From: Hirudinaria manillensis
Taxonomy: Eukaryota > Annelida > Clitellata > Hirudinida > Hirudinidae
DNA: 64,000 nt
Assembly (NCBI GenBank): GCA_034509925.1
Contig: CM067532.1
Coordinates: 5,288,142 to 5,352,141, forward strand
Reading direction: 5' to 3'
A program made the translations under genes and the position numbers. A model generated the notes under the pieces. That model searched no databases, was not told the origin of the DNA, and saw only the letters and a list, made by a program, of their open reading frames with translations. Of the stretch, positions 42,220 through 55,447 are shown piece after piece. How positions within the stretch are numbered: position 1 is the first letter of the stretch; each line of letters starts with the position of its first letter.

Positions 42220-42899
42220 TTCCGTTTTAAATAATTTATATCTTCGACATCTATAAGAATAGCTCAATTCGTGTAAACAAGACAGGATCCGAAATTGGTA
42301 CCTGATTGCTTTTGGAGACGCAGGTGTCATTAATATTTTAGCGCTTTATTAATTTTAAAAAATTATTTTATATATATATAGGTATATATATATATTTATA
42401 GTTTTTAATGTTTTGTTGATTTTATTCATATAGCTGCAGATTTACAACAGATATGTGAGGTTGTTTTGCGTCTGATGTTACTACGAGCTTCAAAATGTAT
42501 TCAAAAAGACTTTATTATGTTTAATTAATTATTGTCTAGATTAAGAATTTAACTTTAACAAAGAAGTAGAAATCTCATATCGAAGCTGCGGTGAAGTGTG
42601 GGTATTGAATATTAAAACACCTTGGAAGCCTCACAGGTATGTTAGTAACCTATAGATTGACCACTGAGTGTAGGACGCATCAAAGTCATTAATACTTATC
42701 GACAACCTGACTTCAAAATGATTCTTAGGAATTGTGGTCACTCAAGGATATATCTGCTTCATAGAAATGTTTCCATGTCCCTCCTATAGAAGCAGGAGTT
42801 GCAAATTTAAGTTGGCTTAAGGAGACTGCACGAAGTTCAGATATTTCACCGGATGATTGAATGAGATTCTGGCATCTCGTAATCTTTTTAAAATCCATG
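38226..42899 (-). repeat. Segmental duplication, copy B
   Basis: Direct repeat of 7683-12706. The right junction lies just after the shared AAATCCATGC; the left junction lies within the first 10-20 bases of the intron after the Ig5 exon. Intron differences include loss of about 300 bp equivalent to 9235-9420 and expansion of an AT tract. Confidence 0.92.
38441..38506 (+). repeat. (AT)n microsatellite, expanded in the contactin copy
   Basis: A perfect AT run of about 33 units in the intron between Ig5 exons. The corresponding place in the original (7898-7940) has only short imperfect TATA tracts and extra sequence, so the tract expanded or was reshaped after duplication. Confidence 0.95.
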
Positions 42900-43089
42900 C
42901 AAATGTGTATATAAGCAAATCAATCTCAATCAATTTTGAAATCGTAGCTACTATTCATCTTTTAAATGTAGGCTTAAAATTTTTAACTCTCTATTCACAA
43001 ATAGATATTATGGAATAAATGTGACCCAACTTCATAGGTTTACGTGCATTATATTTAACAATCACATTTATTGTACGTAAAAATCTTGA

Positions 43090-45114
43090 TCACATGATTA
43101 AACAGCCCCAGCATTGTCTTTGAGGATAGTCAGGGGCATAAACCTGTTTGTTTTTTCCGTAGATCCAGAATCTTCCGCACATCTCCAGCCAAGAATATTT
43201 GCACTCCAACAGAGGGACCAATTTCAAACGTTGTCTCTTGACAATTGATAATACAATAAAGAACAATACTTAGAAACATTTTCACAAACATTGAATAAAT
43301 TGTGGATTTGAACAAATGTCGATTATTACCAACTTGCATTATTATTTTCGAATTTCGCGAGTCGATTATGTGCCGCTGGAAAAATATCTGGGACTTGACG
43401 CACAATTCATCTTGATTGTAATCAACGACGGGTTTCACCTAGCAGAAAGAAACCAATTTAAAGATTTTCTTGGCTTGCATGCATCCATCTATCTTTCCAG
43501 AAGGGTCGCTCTAACCCTGGGTTGCACTTCGTCTATAATGAAGTCCCCTGGGGCTTCCGTGATCAAATTTTCAGGGAAGTTGTTTGGGAGAATCGCATGG
43601 TCAGATCTCAGATTTTTGCTGCAAAACCAGAGAAAGTGCGTTTCATGTCAATAACCAACATGTTTCTTGTCCTTCGAGTTTTGTGTTTAATAACAATTAT
43701 TATAATTATGTTTTAAATAATATACGTAATATATAAATTATATGTATGTATTAATTTCCTAATTATCCCTTTCCATATATCACATATATTTTTATCTAAA
43801 GAGATAGAAAAGATGTAATTTGGACAAGAAATAGGAAACAATTCACTGACTATTCAACCCTTAGCTTGGAAATGAACTTAACTTGTTTGTGCCCCTGACA
43901 AATGAAGCAAGATATTTTTCCTTTTCCTCCGCATGTAGAACATCTTAAAATATAAGTTTTTAAATTGACTGAAATTCGTGACAAATCGATCGTAAATACT
44001 TTTTCCGTCCCGTGCCGTGGCAGTGCCAACACGTCTGAAGATGCCGGTGCTCGTTGTTGTCCATCTTGCTGAGCCTTCCAGTCCCCGAACAATTGACGCA
44101 CCTTATGTGGCCCCTGGAGACACAGGAACGGCATTTGCTCCATCCAGAACTCGAACAACTCTGGCAATCCTGTTTCACATGCAAGCATTTGTCGTTTCTC
44201 TTAGAAAATGGATTGAATTTTGTCGATTTGCATTTTCCTTGGAAACAAATTAGGAAGCATAAATCTTAAATCTATTCCCTTGGAATATTACAAAAATTCT
44301 TATTCAACCTTATTTGATAAATCTTTTAATCTATTTGAGTTATTTTTTTCTTGTTAATATTCGTTCTAATGCTTTGCACATAAACGCTTTTTTTTACTAT
44401 TTACCTTTTTTAACAGTGAATTTATAGAAAATTGTTCTTTCATTTGATTTAAGTAAATATTTGGCCATTAGTTACACAACGTGGGAACTATTTTCGTGCA
44501 TTGACAATTGTTCAGTAAGAGAAATGCATGGTTCCCATTTACCAACAGCAATAAAAGCCGTTTGGGGCATCTCCAATTGTTTGGTTTCATCGTGGAACAT
44601 GCGTGTGGGGTGGCAGTGGATATGCCAGGGTTCGAGGGGCACTGATGCTCCAGGAAGATTTTCTTGAATCTCGCCTTCAAACGTAAGAAGTGAATATTTT
44701 AACAAATTTGCTTTTATACAATTCATTATATTAGAATTTAATTGACGAGTTTACCTAAATGAGGCAACTTGTCCCAGAAGACACTTCTACTCTCGGTGTA
44801 AGTTTCAAGAGAATACTGGCAGTAGGTTAAAATATAGATCGTTAATGAATAACAACATTGTTAACAATAATTACTGGCATTAGGTTAAAATATAGATCCT
44901 TAATGAATGGATAACAACATATAATATTAGATTAATAATTTGATTGACAAACTTTGAAAGATTTTACCACAAGCGAATTGTGAGTCTTGGCTTCGTAGAT
45001 GTCGAGGTCTTGGGCGGCCGATCTTCCGTAGCAGAATTTACTGCTAACGAGGCACACGAGAGCTTCTTTGGCCTCCGCTTTCGTCACGTAACTGGCCCTT
45101 GAAGTATTATGCAT
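43090..45114 (-). CDS. SSUH2: SSUH2 homologue (DnaJ-type zinc-finger-like CxxC repeats)
   Basis: Exons read in family order: SYVTKAEAKEALVCLVSSKF (from about 45114), YSLETYTESRSVFWDKLPHL (about 44800), EPWHIHCHP region (about 44640), then the Cys-rich exon (about 44185-43990) with QDCQSCSSSGWSKCRSC, RCVNCSGTG and TCWHCHGTGR, then CSTCGGKGKISCFICQG (about 43940). The C-terminal exons give VDYNQDELCVKSQIFF (about 43420) and, ending at the stop 43090-43092, WIYGKNKQVYAPDYPQRQCW followed by GCLIM, matching the conserved YG...VYA.DYP..CCGC end of SSUH2. Human SSUH2 is linked to tooth development; molecular role is poorly known, and the Cys repeats suggest zinc binding. An ATG at 45114 may be the start, or an upstream exon at 45957-46198 may precede. 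TTTATT at 43067-43072 is a likely polyadenylation signal. Confidence 0.88.
44818..44925 (+). repeat. Two-copy tandem repeat in an SSUH2 intron
   Basis: The segment TAGGTTAAAATATAGATC plus TTAATGAAT...TAACAACAT occurs twice, about 58 bp apart, with a few changes. Non-coding. Confidence 0.8.
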
Positions 45115-45956
45115 ATTTTAATAATTTATTATTATTATTATTATTATTTAATATTATTTATTTATTCGTGTTAGTCCTTTGTTTCAAAGTCAGACTGCCA
45201 GTACATGAGAGTCAAGAACCCATAGTCAGAAAGTTTAGTGATATCTAATGGCATGGCATGACAAGTGGATAATGAAACAAAGACTGGAAAATGTCTCTTT
45301 TCGGGAAAAACATTTTTATTCGCTTTCAGACAAAAATCAGTTACTAAAGGGCCATAGTGACAGACTCAAGTGGCCCCAACTTCTGTATTGTTAAGAAATA
45401 ATATGTATAATATGTTAATAAATAATATGTTATCAGCTGTTTGTTTGGTAATGAATTTCTGCGAGAAGGATGGACTTGCCAAAACTGGTCAAGTTTTTTT
45501 ATAAGTTTCACACGTTGAAAAGATTAATGGAAAACATTTTTGGAGGAAAATGGCCGATTGAATTTAATGGCGTTTGTTCGAAAATATTACTCCAAATTAT
45601 TTTTAAAAAAAGGTGTGGAATAATATATAATTAATTTGCATATTGATGTTGAACTCACTCCTTATAAAATCTTTTGGCAACATTCGACGTCGACGGTTGT
45701 GAGTAAAAGTCATATTCAGACATCGGAGGTTTCAACAATGGCGTTTCGTTCTCTGCAATTGTATTTGCAATGTAACTTGTCTTTTATAGTTACATTTGTA
45801 TGCATACATATTGGCTATTCATTCAGACTGTAAAACCGTCGGGTTCACCCCCTCTATATTGCATAGTTAACTTAGCACATTCCCCTTGTTAAAATTTACT
45901 CAAAAATTATTAAGTTAACAACAAGAAATGTTCTGATGCCAAACAAACCTGAGAGT

Positions 45957-46198
45957 TCTTCTGACGAATCCTCAAAGGACCTGGCTGCCCTCAAATACTC
46001 CTCATCTTCGCCATCAAAAACTGCTCCCCACAAGTGACTGCCCAGAGACAACCTCGATCCTTCACCGCTCGAACCCAAGGAAAGGTTTTCTTCCTCCTCC
46101 TCTTCTCCTTCCTGTCTTCTTCTGACGACAGGAGAGGAGAATGTCTCGAGAATTGAATCCAGACTCGGACGATGAGCAAAGATGCAGTGGAGCACCAT
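45957..46198 (-). CDS. Putative 5' exon of the SSUH2 gene (acidic, low-complexity)
   Basis: Minus-strand ORF from the ATG at 46198 reads MVLHCIFAHRPSLDSILETF, a run of Glu, SLGSHLWGAVFDGEDEEYLR and FEDSSEELSG, then a GTTTGT donor. It lies just upstream of the SSUH2 body exons on the same strand, hence the proposed link. Its donor phase (1) does not fit the first clear SSUH2 exon (about 45111), so an intermediate exon would be needed; I did not find one. An alternative frame is open over 116 codons. A near-perfect copy lies at 36683-36924. Confidence 0.45.
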
Positions 46199-46351
46199 TC
46201 ACGTTTCCACGTCCGTAATTCAAAAGAAGAGTTCGCTACGAATTCATCTTCCCACAGAACCGTGGCGGAGTCTGGGTCTGCAGAGTGCAAGGAGATGGAA
46301 GCAGTGAGGCAAAGATTGGCTATGGATTGAATATTCATCATTTCAATTGCT

Positions 46352-47404
46352 TTTCAGCGAAGCATTTCCACGAGAAGAATGATTTCGTTGTTTTGCTCGT
46401 CAGTATTTCGGTGCTAAGGATGGAATCAAACGTTTGTTTTATTTCAGGTTCGATGGTGCCCAACCTTCGGATTAAATTAGCGATGAATCGCTGACCTAAG
46501 CATAGATTCCATTATTTGCCAATTATTTTTTATAAAATTAAACTGTTTATTATTATATTATAAATTCTACAATCGATAAATAGTTTCAAAAAAATATTTT
46601 CTTCTTCGATTCCTCTTTTCCAGTATTATATAGTAGTGATATAATTGGATTACTTTCCAGGACGCCATGCCAATAACGACGGCGATGAAACCTCACTCGG
46701 ACTGGAAATGCCTGGAATGGACTGCGGTTGGTGGAGCAGAAGTGATGCTCTCCAGGATCAATTTTATCTCACAATCGCACGCCCCATGAACGTTTCCAGG
46801 CAACTATTGACCGGCATTTCAGTCAACGATTTGCGTTTCAAAATCATCGATTGATGTCCGATTATTTGTAAGATGGTCTCCATTGGCAACCGTTGACTCT
46901 GTTCTCAAACGTTTGAAACGTCGGAGGGGGAGGCGGGAAATGTAATAAAAAAAAAAAAGGTGGTCCACGGACGAATTGATTGCGAACAAAAATATCTGAG
47001 TTTCTTTGAACGCTCGAAGATTTCCGAAACTGGTAACTTTTCGCGCTCATTTGGATTCGAGAAAAATCTTCCATGTTAGGAGGAGACCGTCGTGTCTCGA
47101 ATTGACTGCGCGTCGTGACCTCACCGGTAAAAGACCCTGATTTGTGCTGGAAGCGTTTGACTCTTTCCAGAATTTGCGCCATTTTATGCGATCCATGACA
47201 CGGAAGACTCCGAGAGAATTTGTCACGATAAGGAGACGCCCATGCAAAGCAGGTTTTCTTTCGTCGTCACTGCATTGTAATCCGCACGCACATTTCTCCG
47301 TAAAGAGCAGAAAGCCTCTTAAATCTTCTGGAAAATCGAAAGGAAATGCTTCATTCTTCAAACCTGGTCTCACCTTCGACTGGGTTGGAAGTGAACCAGA
47401 ATGA
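46352..47404 (-). CDS. Unresolved small gene; one frame with an MBD5/6-like CxCGLxC motif
   Basis: Two minus-strand readings compete. Frame 1 (about 47388-47129) follows a good acceptor (CACTTCCAACCCAG) and reads FDFPEDLRGFLLFTEKCACG followed by LQCSDDERK, reminiscent of the TCKCGLECP end of the methyl-CpG-binding-like domain of MBD5/6. Frame 2 starts MAQILERVKRFQHKSGSFTG at 47182 in strong Kozak context, ends at the same donor (CCG/GTGAGG near 47124) and joins in phase with an exon at about 46493-46352 reading QRFIANLIRRLGTIEPEIKQ and ending CFAEKQLK, 71 residues in all. Only frame 2 stays open across that junction; frame 1 ends within a few residues of it. No family is recognised for frame 2. 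Confidence 0.35.
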
Positions 47405-47457
47405 AATAAACGGCTCGGAATGTCAGAAATCCCGGTGATGACAACGACGAAATTTGT

Positions 47458-47544
47458 GATAGTGATAATGATGATGATGACGATGATGATGACGATGACG
47501 ATGACGATGACGATGATGATGATGATGATAATGATGATGATGAT

Positions 47545-47617
<73 letters not shown>

Positions 47618-47638
47618 GCATGGATAATGATGATAACA
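47458..47638 (+). repeat. GATGAT/GATGAC trinucleotide-hexanucleotide microsatellite
   Basis: About 180 bp of GAT triplets interspersed with GAC. All six frames stay open (Ser, His, Met/Thr homopolymers), producing artefactual ORFs on both strands. Confidence 0.97.
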
Positions 47639-48235
47639 ACGATAATGAAGATGCAATTAGAATTCCACGGACTTAGCCAACCAGCATGGTTATGATAACG
47701 ATCCCATGGAATACGTGCACGTGCTGCTTATTTCCATCAAACTTCCATTTCCCTCTCATCGTCACGCTCCATTGAACTTCTCTCAGGAATTCCCAGATGC
47801 AACTTAATTTGGATGTAAAGGCGCTCAACTGAGGAGCAATTAAAATGACTTTTGCATTCAAGCGAATGTTTAACATTCCAACCTCTGATAAGGTTGGTGA
47901 ATTCGGAAATGGCGATATTCGTTAGTGGGCGGTCGGTCGGTTTTGATTGTGTTGATGCTTGTGTTGATGTTTGTGTCGATGTTTGTGCTGCTGTTTGTAT
48001 TGTTGAGCTGTTGTTGATGAGGCGTGAAGGACTGTTGAGCAGTCGATTATTGCACGAGTGTTATGAACAATTATGTGACAAGTTCGACTTATTATGCGGA
48101 CTTTAGTCTCCTCAAATCACTAAAATTTAATTAATTCAAGTACAACACAAGGACCATCGATATGGCAAAAGAGTGGAAATATAATCAGGTTAACGTTTAA
48201 AATTAAAAGGAACTCAATAAATGCGTCCAATAGAA

Positions 48236-48277
48236 TTTTATTTATTTATTTATTTGTTTATTTATTTATTTACTCAT

Positions 48278-48324
<47 letters not shown>

Positions 48325-48394
48325 TTTCTTTCTTTCTTTATTTATTTATTTACTCATTTATTTTATTTATTTATTTACTTATTTATTTATTTAT
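48236..48394 (+). repeat. Interrupted (TTTA)n microsatellite
   Basis: TTTA units broken by TTTG, CTCA and TTTC variants. A shorter relative lies at 48590-48616. Same unit as the tract at 14062. Confidence 0.95.
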
Positions 48395-51300
48395 CGTCGC
48401 TCGACCGTGGAGATGAGCGCCTCAACTCGTTGAAGCGTGAAACAAATAACCGCCTCTGCAAGTCAATTCAATGACTTTGTAATCTTTTATAACAAATGTT
48501 TCATAATAAATATTTTATAATTAAACCTATTCAATCATTACTTTTAAACTATTTAAACAACAACATTGGAAATCATTTTTTCATAATTATTCATTTATTC
48601 ATTTATTTATTTATTTTCTAATAAAACATTTTGTGTCAAGAGTTTGTCAAGGTCATTTCCAATCCACTGTAAATAGCTTATAGGAATTTCCGAGCACATG
48701 TCGTGCTCAGGTGACGTCATAAACAGGTGCGTGTGACGTCAGCGAGACTTTTAATGTTGGCTGTGATTAGCTTTACTCCGATAATTTAAAATCTAATTAT
48801 TATATAAATATTTCGAATTGTTTTGTATTTCTTAAATAAATAGTTATTCCTATATATTTGTTTTGTGGTGGAATTTTGTTATTAACGTTAAATTATGCTT
48901 TGCAAGAATAAAATAATATTATTATGAATACATTAACTTTCAAAATATGTACATTCAATAATATCGACTTGTAAAATTTCTGAAAATCTCCTTAAAATGC
49001 GCTACAACATGACAGAAATTCGAATATCCATAATTAACAAAATAATCCATAATTGAAAAAAAAATATCCAAGAATTTATTGAAACAATTACATGAAACTA
49101 TAAAACAAATTGAAAACCTTGCAACTTCCAGTCAGTCCGAAGCGGAAGTGGAATGATGGAGGGATGACTTATAAAGGAGTTGAGCGTCCTCTCTCCTCCG
49201 CATCACCATCTCTGGTGACCTTCTCTGAACTGACATGCGTTTCATGAAACGTCAACCGATGTCATCGATCATGCTTAATAATCGATTGGATCAGATTCGA
49301 CTTGTCGTTTGATCAATTGCAACAAACTCGTCGTCATTGGCAACCGAACCTTTCCTAGTCGTCATGTCAACAAGTTTTATTGCAGATAGGTCAGTTCAAC
49401 GAAAGAAGTATTTGTTTACAAATTACATTTAAGTAAAAGTAAAACGTTAATATTTAAAAGTAATTTATTAATATTTTATTACTACTTTATAAGTTTAAAA
49501 AATTATAAAGCACTGATGCATTAATGATGAACCGTCATAAATGTAAAGCAGAGACAAACCTAAAGCCTCTGTTAGCCTCTATTCTATTGTTTATTGAGTC
49601 TCGATAGTCCGTTTGTTGACGGATAGTCGCATAAGTATTCCTCGGTTGTGAACATCACTCAGGTCAGACCGGCAGCAATGAATATTTTATGAAAATCTGT
49701 TTAATAACATTAATTATTTATTATTGGCACAAAATACAACGAACTTCACATTCGATTTGGTGTTTATTGATGTTTATTTCGTTAAAATTACAACGAAAAA
49801 GTTCATAAATATTGTTATTGTTATTGTTGTTGTTTTTGTTTTTTTTTTAAATAACTCATAACTCATTAATTCGTTACGTAATTACATCGCAATGGTAACA
49901 GCATCGGACCATGGATTCGATTTTAATGCCGCAGTAAATGATGCACAAGAACAAAGATTCACTCCAGTTATTAACTCTGAGCTATTTACAGTTGTTCTTG
50001 TCGTCGTAGTCGTTGTTGCTGTTGTCGTTCCAGTCACCAATAGTCCACAACGACTACTAATCAATCCCCGATGTTTAGTCATCAGAATAACCTGATTCAT
50101 TCATCGGTCTAATTGAATGATGCACGGTCAGATTTTGCCTCCCGTTCACGGCAGTCAATTGAATTCATTTGAGTCGGAATAAATTCCTTGTTTGCCAACA
50201 GCATCCGACTTCTCTCCGTTGAGATTTCGTTTCTAATTCATTCGCTTCCATGCTCTGACATGATCGCAATAGATGGCTTTTCCATACAAACACAAAGCGT
50301 CCATTTGTGGCACAAAAAAATGTTTGGCCGCCAAGGGGCAAGTAATTCCCCAATTTCTTTATGAATCATCACTTCATCCGAATTTTTGAGGTCTCAGATA
50401 ACTCGATCTCCCTGCCGCTGATTTTTGGTTGCAAATCCTGATTAAATATATGCAAAGAATTGAATTTCTACCGGCACAAACATTTCGTAGTTTTAGGCAG
50501 GGATATCATTTCGTGGAGGCAAAGAGGGGGTGGCGATTGAGGAGGTGTGTGATGATGCTCCCCAAACCCAACCGACGAACTTTGTCGAGCCGCCTAAATG
50601 ACCAAACAAACCTTGGATCTTCATCATCGTTATTTAACTTGGTTAACTGGACTCAAAAAAAATATTTCTTTCCTGCTATGCAAACCGTGGTTAGATTCGA
50701 ATCATTGTCAACCCCAGGCTTACCTGATGACCCGAATCTTCTCGCACCAAATGTCTTTAAAATTACATGTAATAACACGTCTATATACGTATTATATAAT
50801 CTATATTGTACAATTTCATCCATAATTTTTGAGTCGCTCATAAAAATTGGCGGATTTCAACCTTCCTGAATATTTCCTAGGAAGGCGAGGGTATTGGGTC
50901 ATACGAAAAAAAAAACAGCCAAAGTTTCACTTCGTTAAAGGTTCTTAGACTTGTCGGCCAGAAAATCTGGGAGACAATTCCTTTATGCTGCCAAAGTGGG
51001 ATCGCTCCGCCTCCAAAACATGTCCTGTTAAATGCACTGATCTATAGAAACGTGCCCTCATTACGAAACGAAATTTTCATTTTATGTTTATCACTTTTTA
51101 AAAATAACCTTCAGCCCTATTATTTTACAACCACTGTTGCTGTTGCAAAGACTTTCTTTTGAATGAAGCATTCTTGTGCCAAGACCAACGCAACGCTCGT
51201 TTAAGGAAAGTCCAGGATTATATTAGGATTCTGCCTCGATATAGCCCAGGACTAGATATCGATTTCGAGTTAAATGGCAAGACATGTATACCAGAGATTT

Positions 51301-51960
51301 TATTCTTATATTCTATTGCATTGGAAAACATAAATTGTTTAAATTTTCTATTAATATCTATTGGTGGAATCTTATTTTGAACCAGGTGTAGCCTTCGTAC
51401 TATCTTGGTTTTATATTTTTTCTTGTTTTGGCTAATAACAAAAATATCCCTCTTCAAAGAAAGCTATATTCGGTCTAAAATTGACCAGCGATCGGTATTA
51501 GAATGTTTTTGAAGATTTTCGGACATAGGCGAATACTATTAAATTGGGAGTCGCATTATTAACAATTTTGTTATCGGTCCAGCTGATTGAAATGATCCAG
51601 AAATACGCCATCAAGTTTCCAGTTCGCCCGATAGGTGTATATTACATATGCATATTTTGTAATTATAGATTATAATATTTCTTATATGTTTCACAAGCGA
51701 CTTTGTAAGCATAAATAAGTGTTAAATTAATTCTTTTTTCTAGGATTTAACTTTAATCATCGTGCAAGTTCAACAAATTTTCTAAGCAATGACAATATCT
51801 AGTGTTTTAAAATTCGTCTAAAAATACATAATTAAATTTATTAATACTATTTAATTCATTTTGCCAAATTCCCCGATCATAAGGGGAGCTTTAGGCGACA
51901 TTGTCTTCCGGAAGGGGGTGTTTTGCTTCGAAATAATAAAGCAGTCGTTATTACAGTTCT
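48395..51960. other. Long stretch without a supported gene
   Basis: AT-rich. Several open frames exist (around 49.9, 50.5 and 51.2 kb) but they are short, overlap in both strands or follow triplet repeats, and none has a known domain. A TTATAAAGG motif at 49168-49176 resembles a TATA box but no transcript can be assigned to it. The last part (51840-51987) is probably the Rab11 5' UTR and promoter. Confidence 0.4.
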
Positions 51961-51987
51961 GCCGTGTGATTTTTGTGCGATTGAGAA

Positions 51988-53388
<1,401 letters not shown>

Positions 53389-53856
53389 GACGACAGAATT
53401 CTTTCGATTCTTAGCTATTCCTCGCTGCTGCTGCTGCTTCACGATCGGTTGATTACGAGTCGGATCTCCATCCGCCCTGGCGAACGTCTTAGATGGAATG
53501 TCTCTTTTCTTTTTTTTTCAAAAATAGGTTCTTAAAGTTGATTTCCACCATTGTTGCAGAGGTGTGCACATTATTTTTATTTATATATGCAAGCATTTGA
53601 GTGGGATGCCCAAAGCATGAAAGAATAGCTATGATTTTGTGAAGTTGTGTTCAAGAGGAAAAAGGATTAGACCCTTTTAGTCTGCTTCACTGGATTAACG
53701 TCTGACATTTTCCTACGTCGCACGTCAACTTTAGTGTAAATAATTTAATGATAACGTGAGGCGTCTGATGGAGATTAGTCAGTCTGATCATTCCTGTACC
53801 TTTTTTTTATTATTATTATTTAAATGACATCGATTAAAACATTCACGTTTCACTAA

Positions 53857-54572
53857 TTAAAATTGTTCTTGATTAAAATTTGTGCATCCCACTTCTGCCA
53901 GAGCCGCTTCGTTCTGAGCTTTTGACACCGTGTCGTTGCACGGTTGTGGACGCGAGAAGTTGCCGTTCTCGAAGATCCCCTCGTACGGTGGTAAACCTTG
54001 AGTCCCGTCCACGAATGTTACTCTCCCTTTGAAATTAGAGCGGAGTCAGGCGTCGAGGATTAATTTCGATTTGCGGCTCACCTTTCCCGTGGAATTTTCC
54101 ATCAGAAAACTCTCCCTCGAACAAAACTCCGCCAGCTGTCAGCGTGCCCAGGCCATGGAATTTTCCGTTTTGAAAATTTCCTCTGTAGCTGTAACGTGTC
54201 TTTAGGGGGTTAGTGAAGCGCAGCGTTGAGAATGTTGCCGTTGAGTTCGGAATGAATTTGGTGTATGCTGCGGCGGCATTTTACGGGTTTAGACCCGCGC
54301 TTATCGCAGACGTTATCTCGGTGAAAGTAGAAAAAAGTGGGACGATGGTGTGGGCGAGCATTTCTGTTTGTTGTGAAAGCGGTCATTCGCTGGCGAAGTG
54401 AGTTCAGTTTTACCAACCTGAATTGATCGGAGAGCTGGAGTACGCCGTATCCATTGCAAAGACCATCGCTGAAGCTTCCCTTGTACGTTAAGTCCTGTGC
54501 CTCGAAAGTTCCACGACCATTCTTCAGTTGACTCTGATTCCTACCACCAGAATACGTGAATTCGTCAGGCAT
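53857..54572 (-). CDS. MORN4: MORN repeat protein 4 / retinophilin homologue
   Basis: Three exons (54572-54417, about 54191-54083 and about 54022-53857). Starts MPDEFTYSGG and carries MORN motifs in series: LTYKGSFSDGLCNGYGVLQL, YRGNFQNGKFHGLGTLTAGG, FEGEFSDGKFHGKGRVTF and YEGIFENGNF, then a tail with AQNEAALAE as in MORN4 (LL...CS..V..AQ). Length about 142 residues matches the family (about 146). In Drosophila the retinophilin protein partners NINAC myosin III in photoreceptors; vertebrate MORN4 binds class III myosins. A similar role here is inference. It is convergent with Rab11; the stop codons are about 470 bp apart. TTTATT at 53816-53821 may be its polyadenylation signal. Confidence 0.93.
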
Positions 54573-55009
54573 TTTACGAAAAAGTTTACCGAGAGCTCCA
54601 GAATCGCTATTTTATAAATAGACCAGCCCATTTATAGAATAAGGAAGTTTCACACGCACGAATCATAAGATTCAAGTGTAACGTTAAGCATTTCTGATAA
54701 GCGACATTTATTATTCTTTAAATTGGATCTAATGATAAATAGAGTAATCAAAAAGTTCTATCTTTAATTCAATATTTAAAAGATTTAATTTTATCAATTT
54801 TAATATAAAAAAAAGTAACATTTGTGTAAGTATTGAAGGTTCTAGTCAATATTTAACAAATTTAATTGATCGATAACACAATTCTCATTTCGATTTCCTT
54901 AATCATGCCAATCCTCTAATCTCCATATTTCGCCCAACGATGCCCCTTATTGAGTTCTTCCAGGTTGATAAAGCCTAATGAAATGAAGAAATCAGGTCCT
55001 GAGGTTCTC

Positions 55010-55148
55010 TCATTCAACTATAAGCCAGATGCACCAAATCTCGAAGGCGGGACCTTTGATGTCGCTGGCCCACGGATTTGAAGCAGACTTGACCTCTCTA
55101 TCATTAACTCTGAACCAGCCGGGTTCCTCTTTGCCGTGAAAACCTTTA
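55010..55148 (-). CDS. Orphan terminal exon of an unknown gene
   Basis: On the minus strand TTTTTCTTTTCAAG precedes 46 open codons: KGFHGKEEPGWFRVNDREVK, then SASNPWASDIKG, ending WCIWLIVE and a stop at 55010-55012. The composition is clearly richer in G/C than its surroundings. It lies between the divergent MORN4 and Wntless starts, and no upstream exon was found before Wntless begins at 55448. G-W-F-x-V-N-D-x-x-V faintly recalls the W-[YF]-x-F-[ND]-D-x-x-V segment of ubiquitin-specific proteases but this is too short to trust. It may be a stray exon, a pseudogene, or belong to a gene nested with Wntless. Confidence 0.4.
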
Positions 55149-55447
55149 CTTGAAAAGAAAAATATGATTGAAAAACCCCACATTATAAATAATTAGAGTC
55201 ATACTGTCACACACAAACATATAAATAATTTTTTTGTGCTGTTAAACGGTTTTTAATAATGCTGCAATTCGTAATGTAACGAATAATTTTAATGTAAAAT
55301 CTAAACTCATAACTTATTTTAAAAGGACTACAAACTGGATCAATTTAGAGAAATCTATAAATTTCGTAGTGTTACTTCAGACTGTCAACAATTTCCCGGA
55401 AGTTTCAGCTCCGTCGCGAGTGGTCGGAAGTGTTTATCAAAGCGAGA

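Noticed and set aside
47370..47695. Ser-, His- and Met/Thr-rich ORFs on both strands
   Set aside because: All derive from the GAT/GAC microsatellite; no frame is favoured.
49168..49176. TATA-box-like TTATAAAGG
   Set aside because: No transcript or ORF downstream can be tied to it.
49882..50100. Val-rich and Thr-rich ORFs on both strands
   Set aside because: Caused by a GTT/GTC triplet-rich patch; no domain or splice context.
50429..51380. Open frames of 60-146 codons on both strands
   Set aside because: Overlapping in several frames, AT-rich, no homology or signal recognised.
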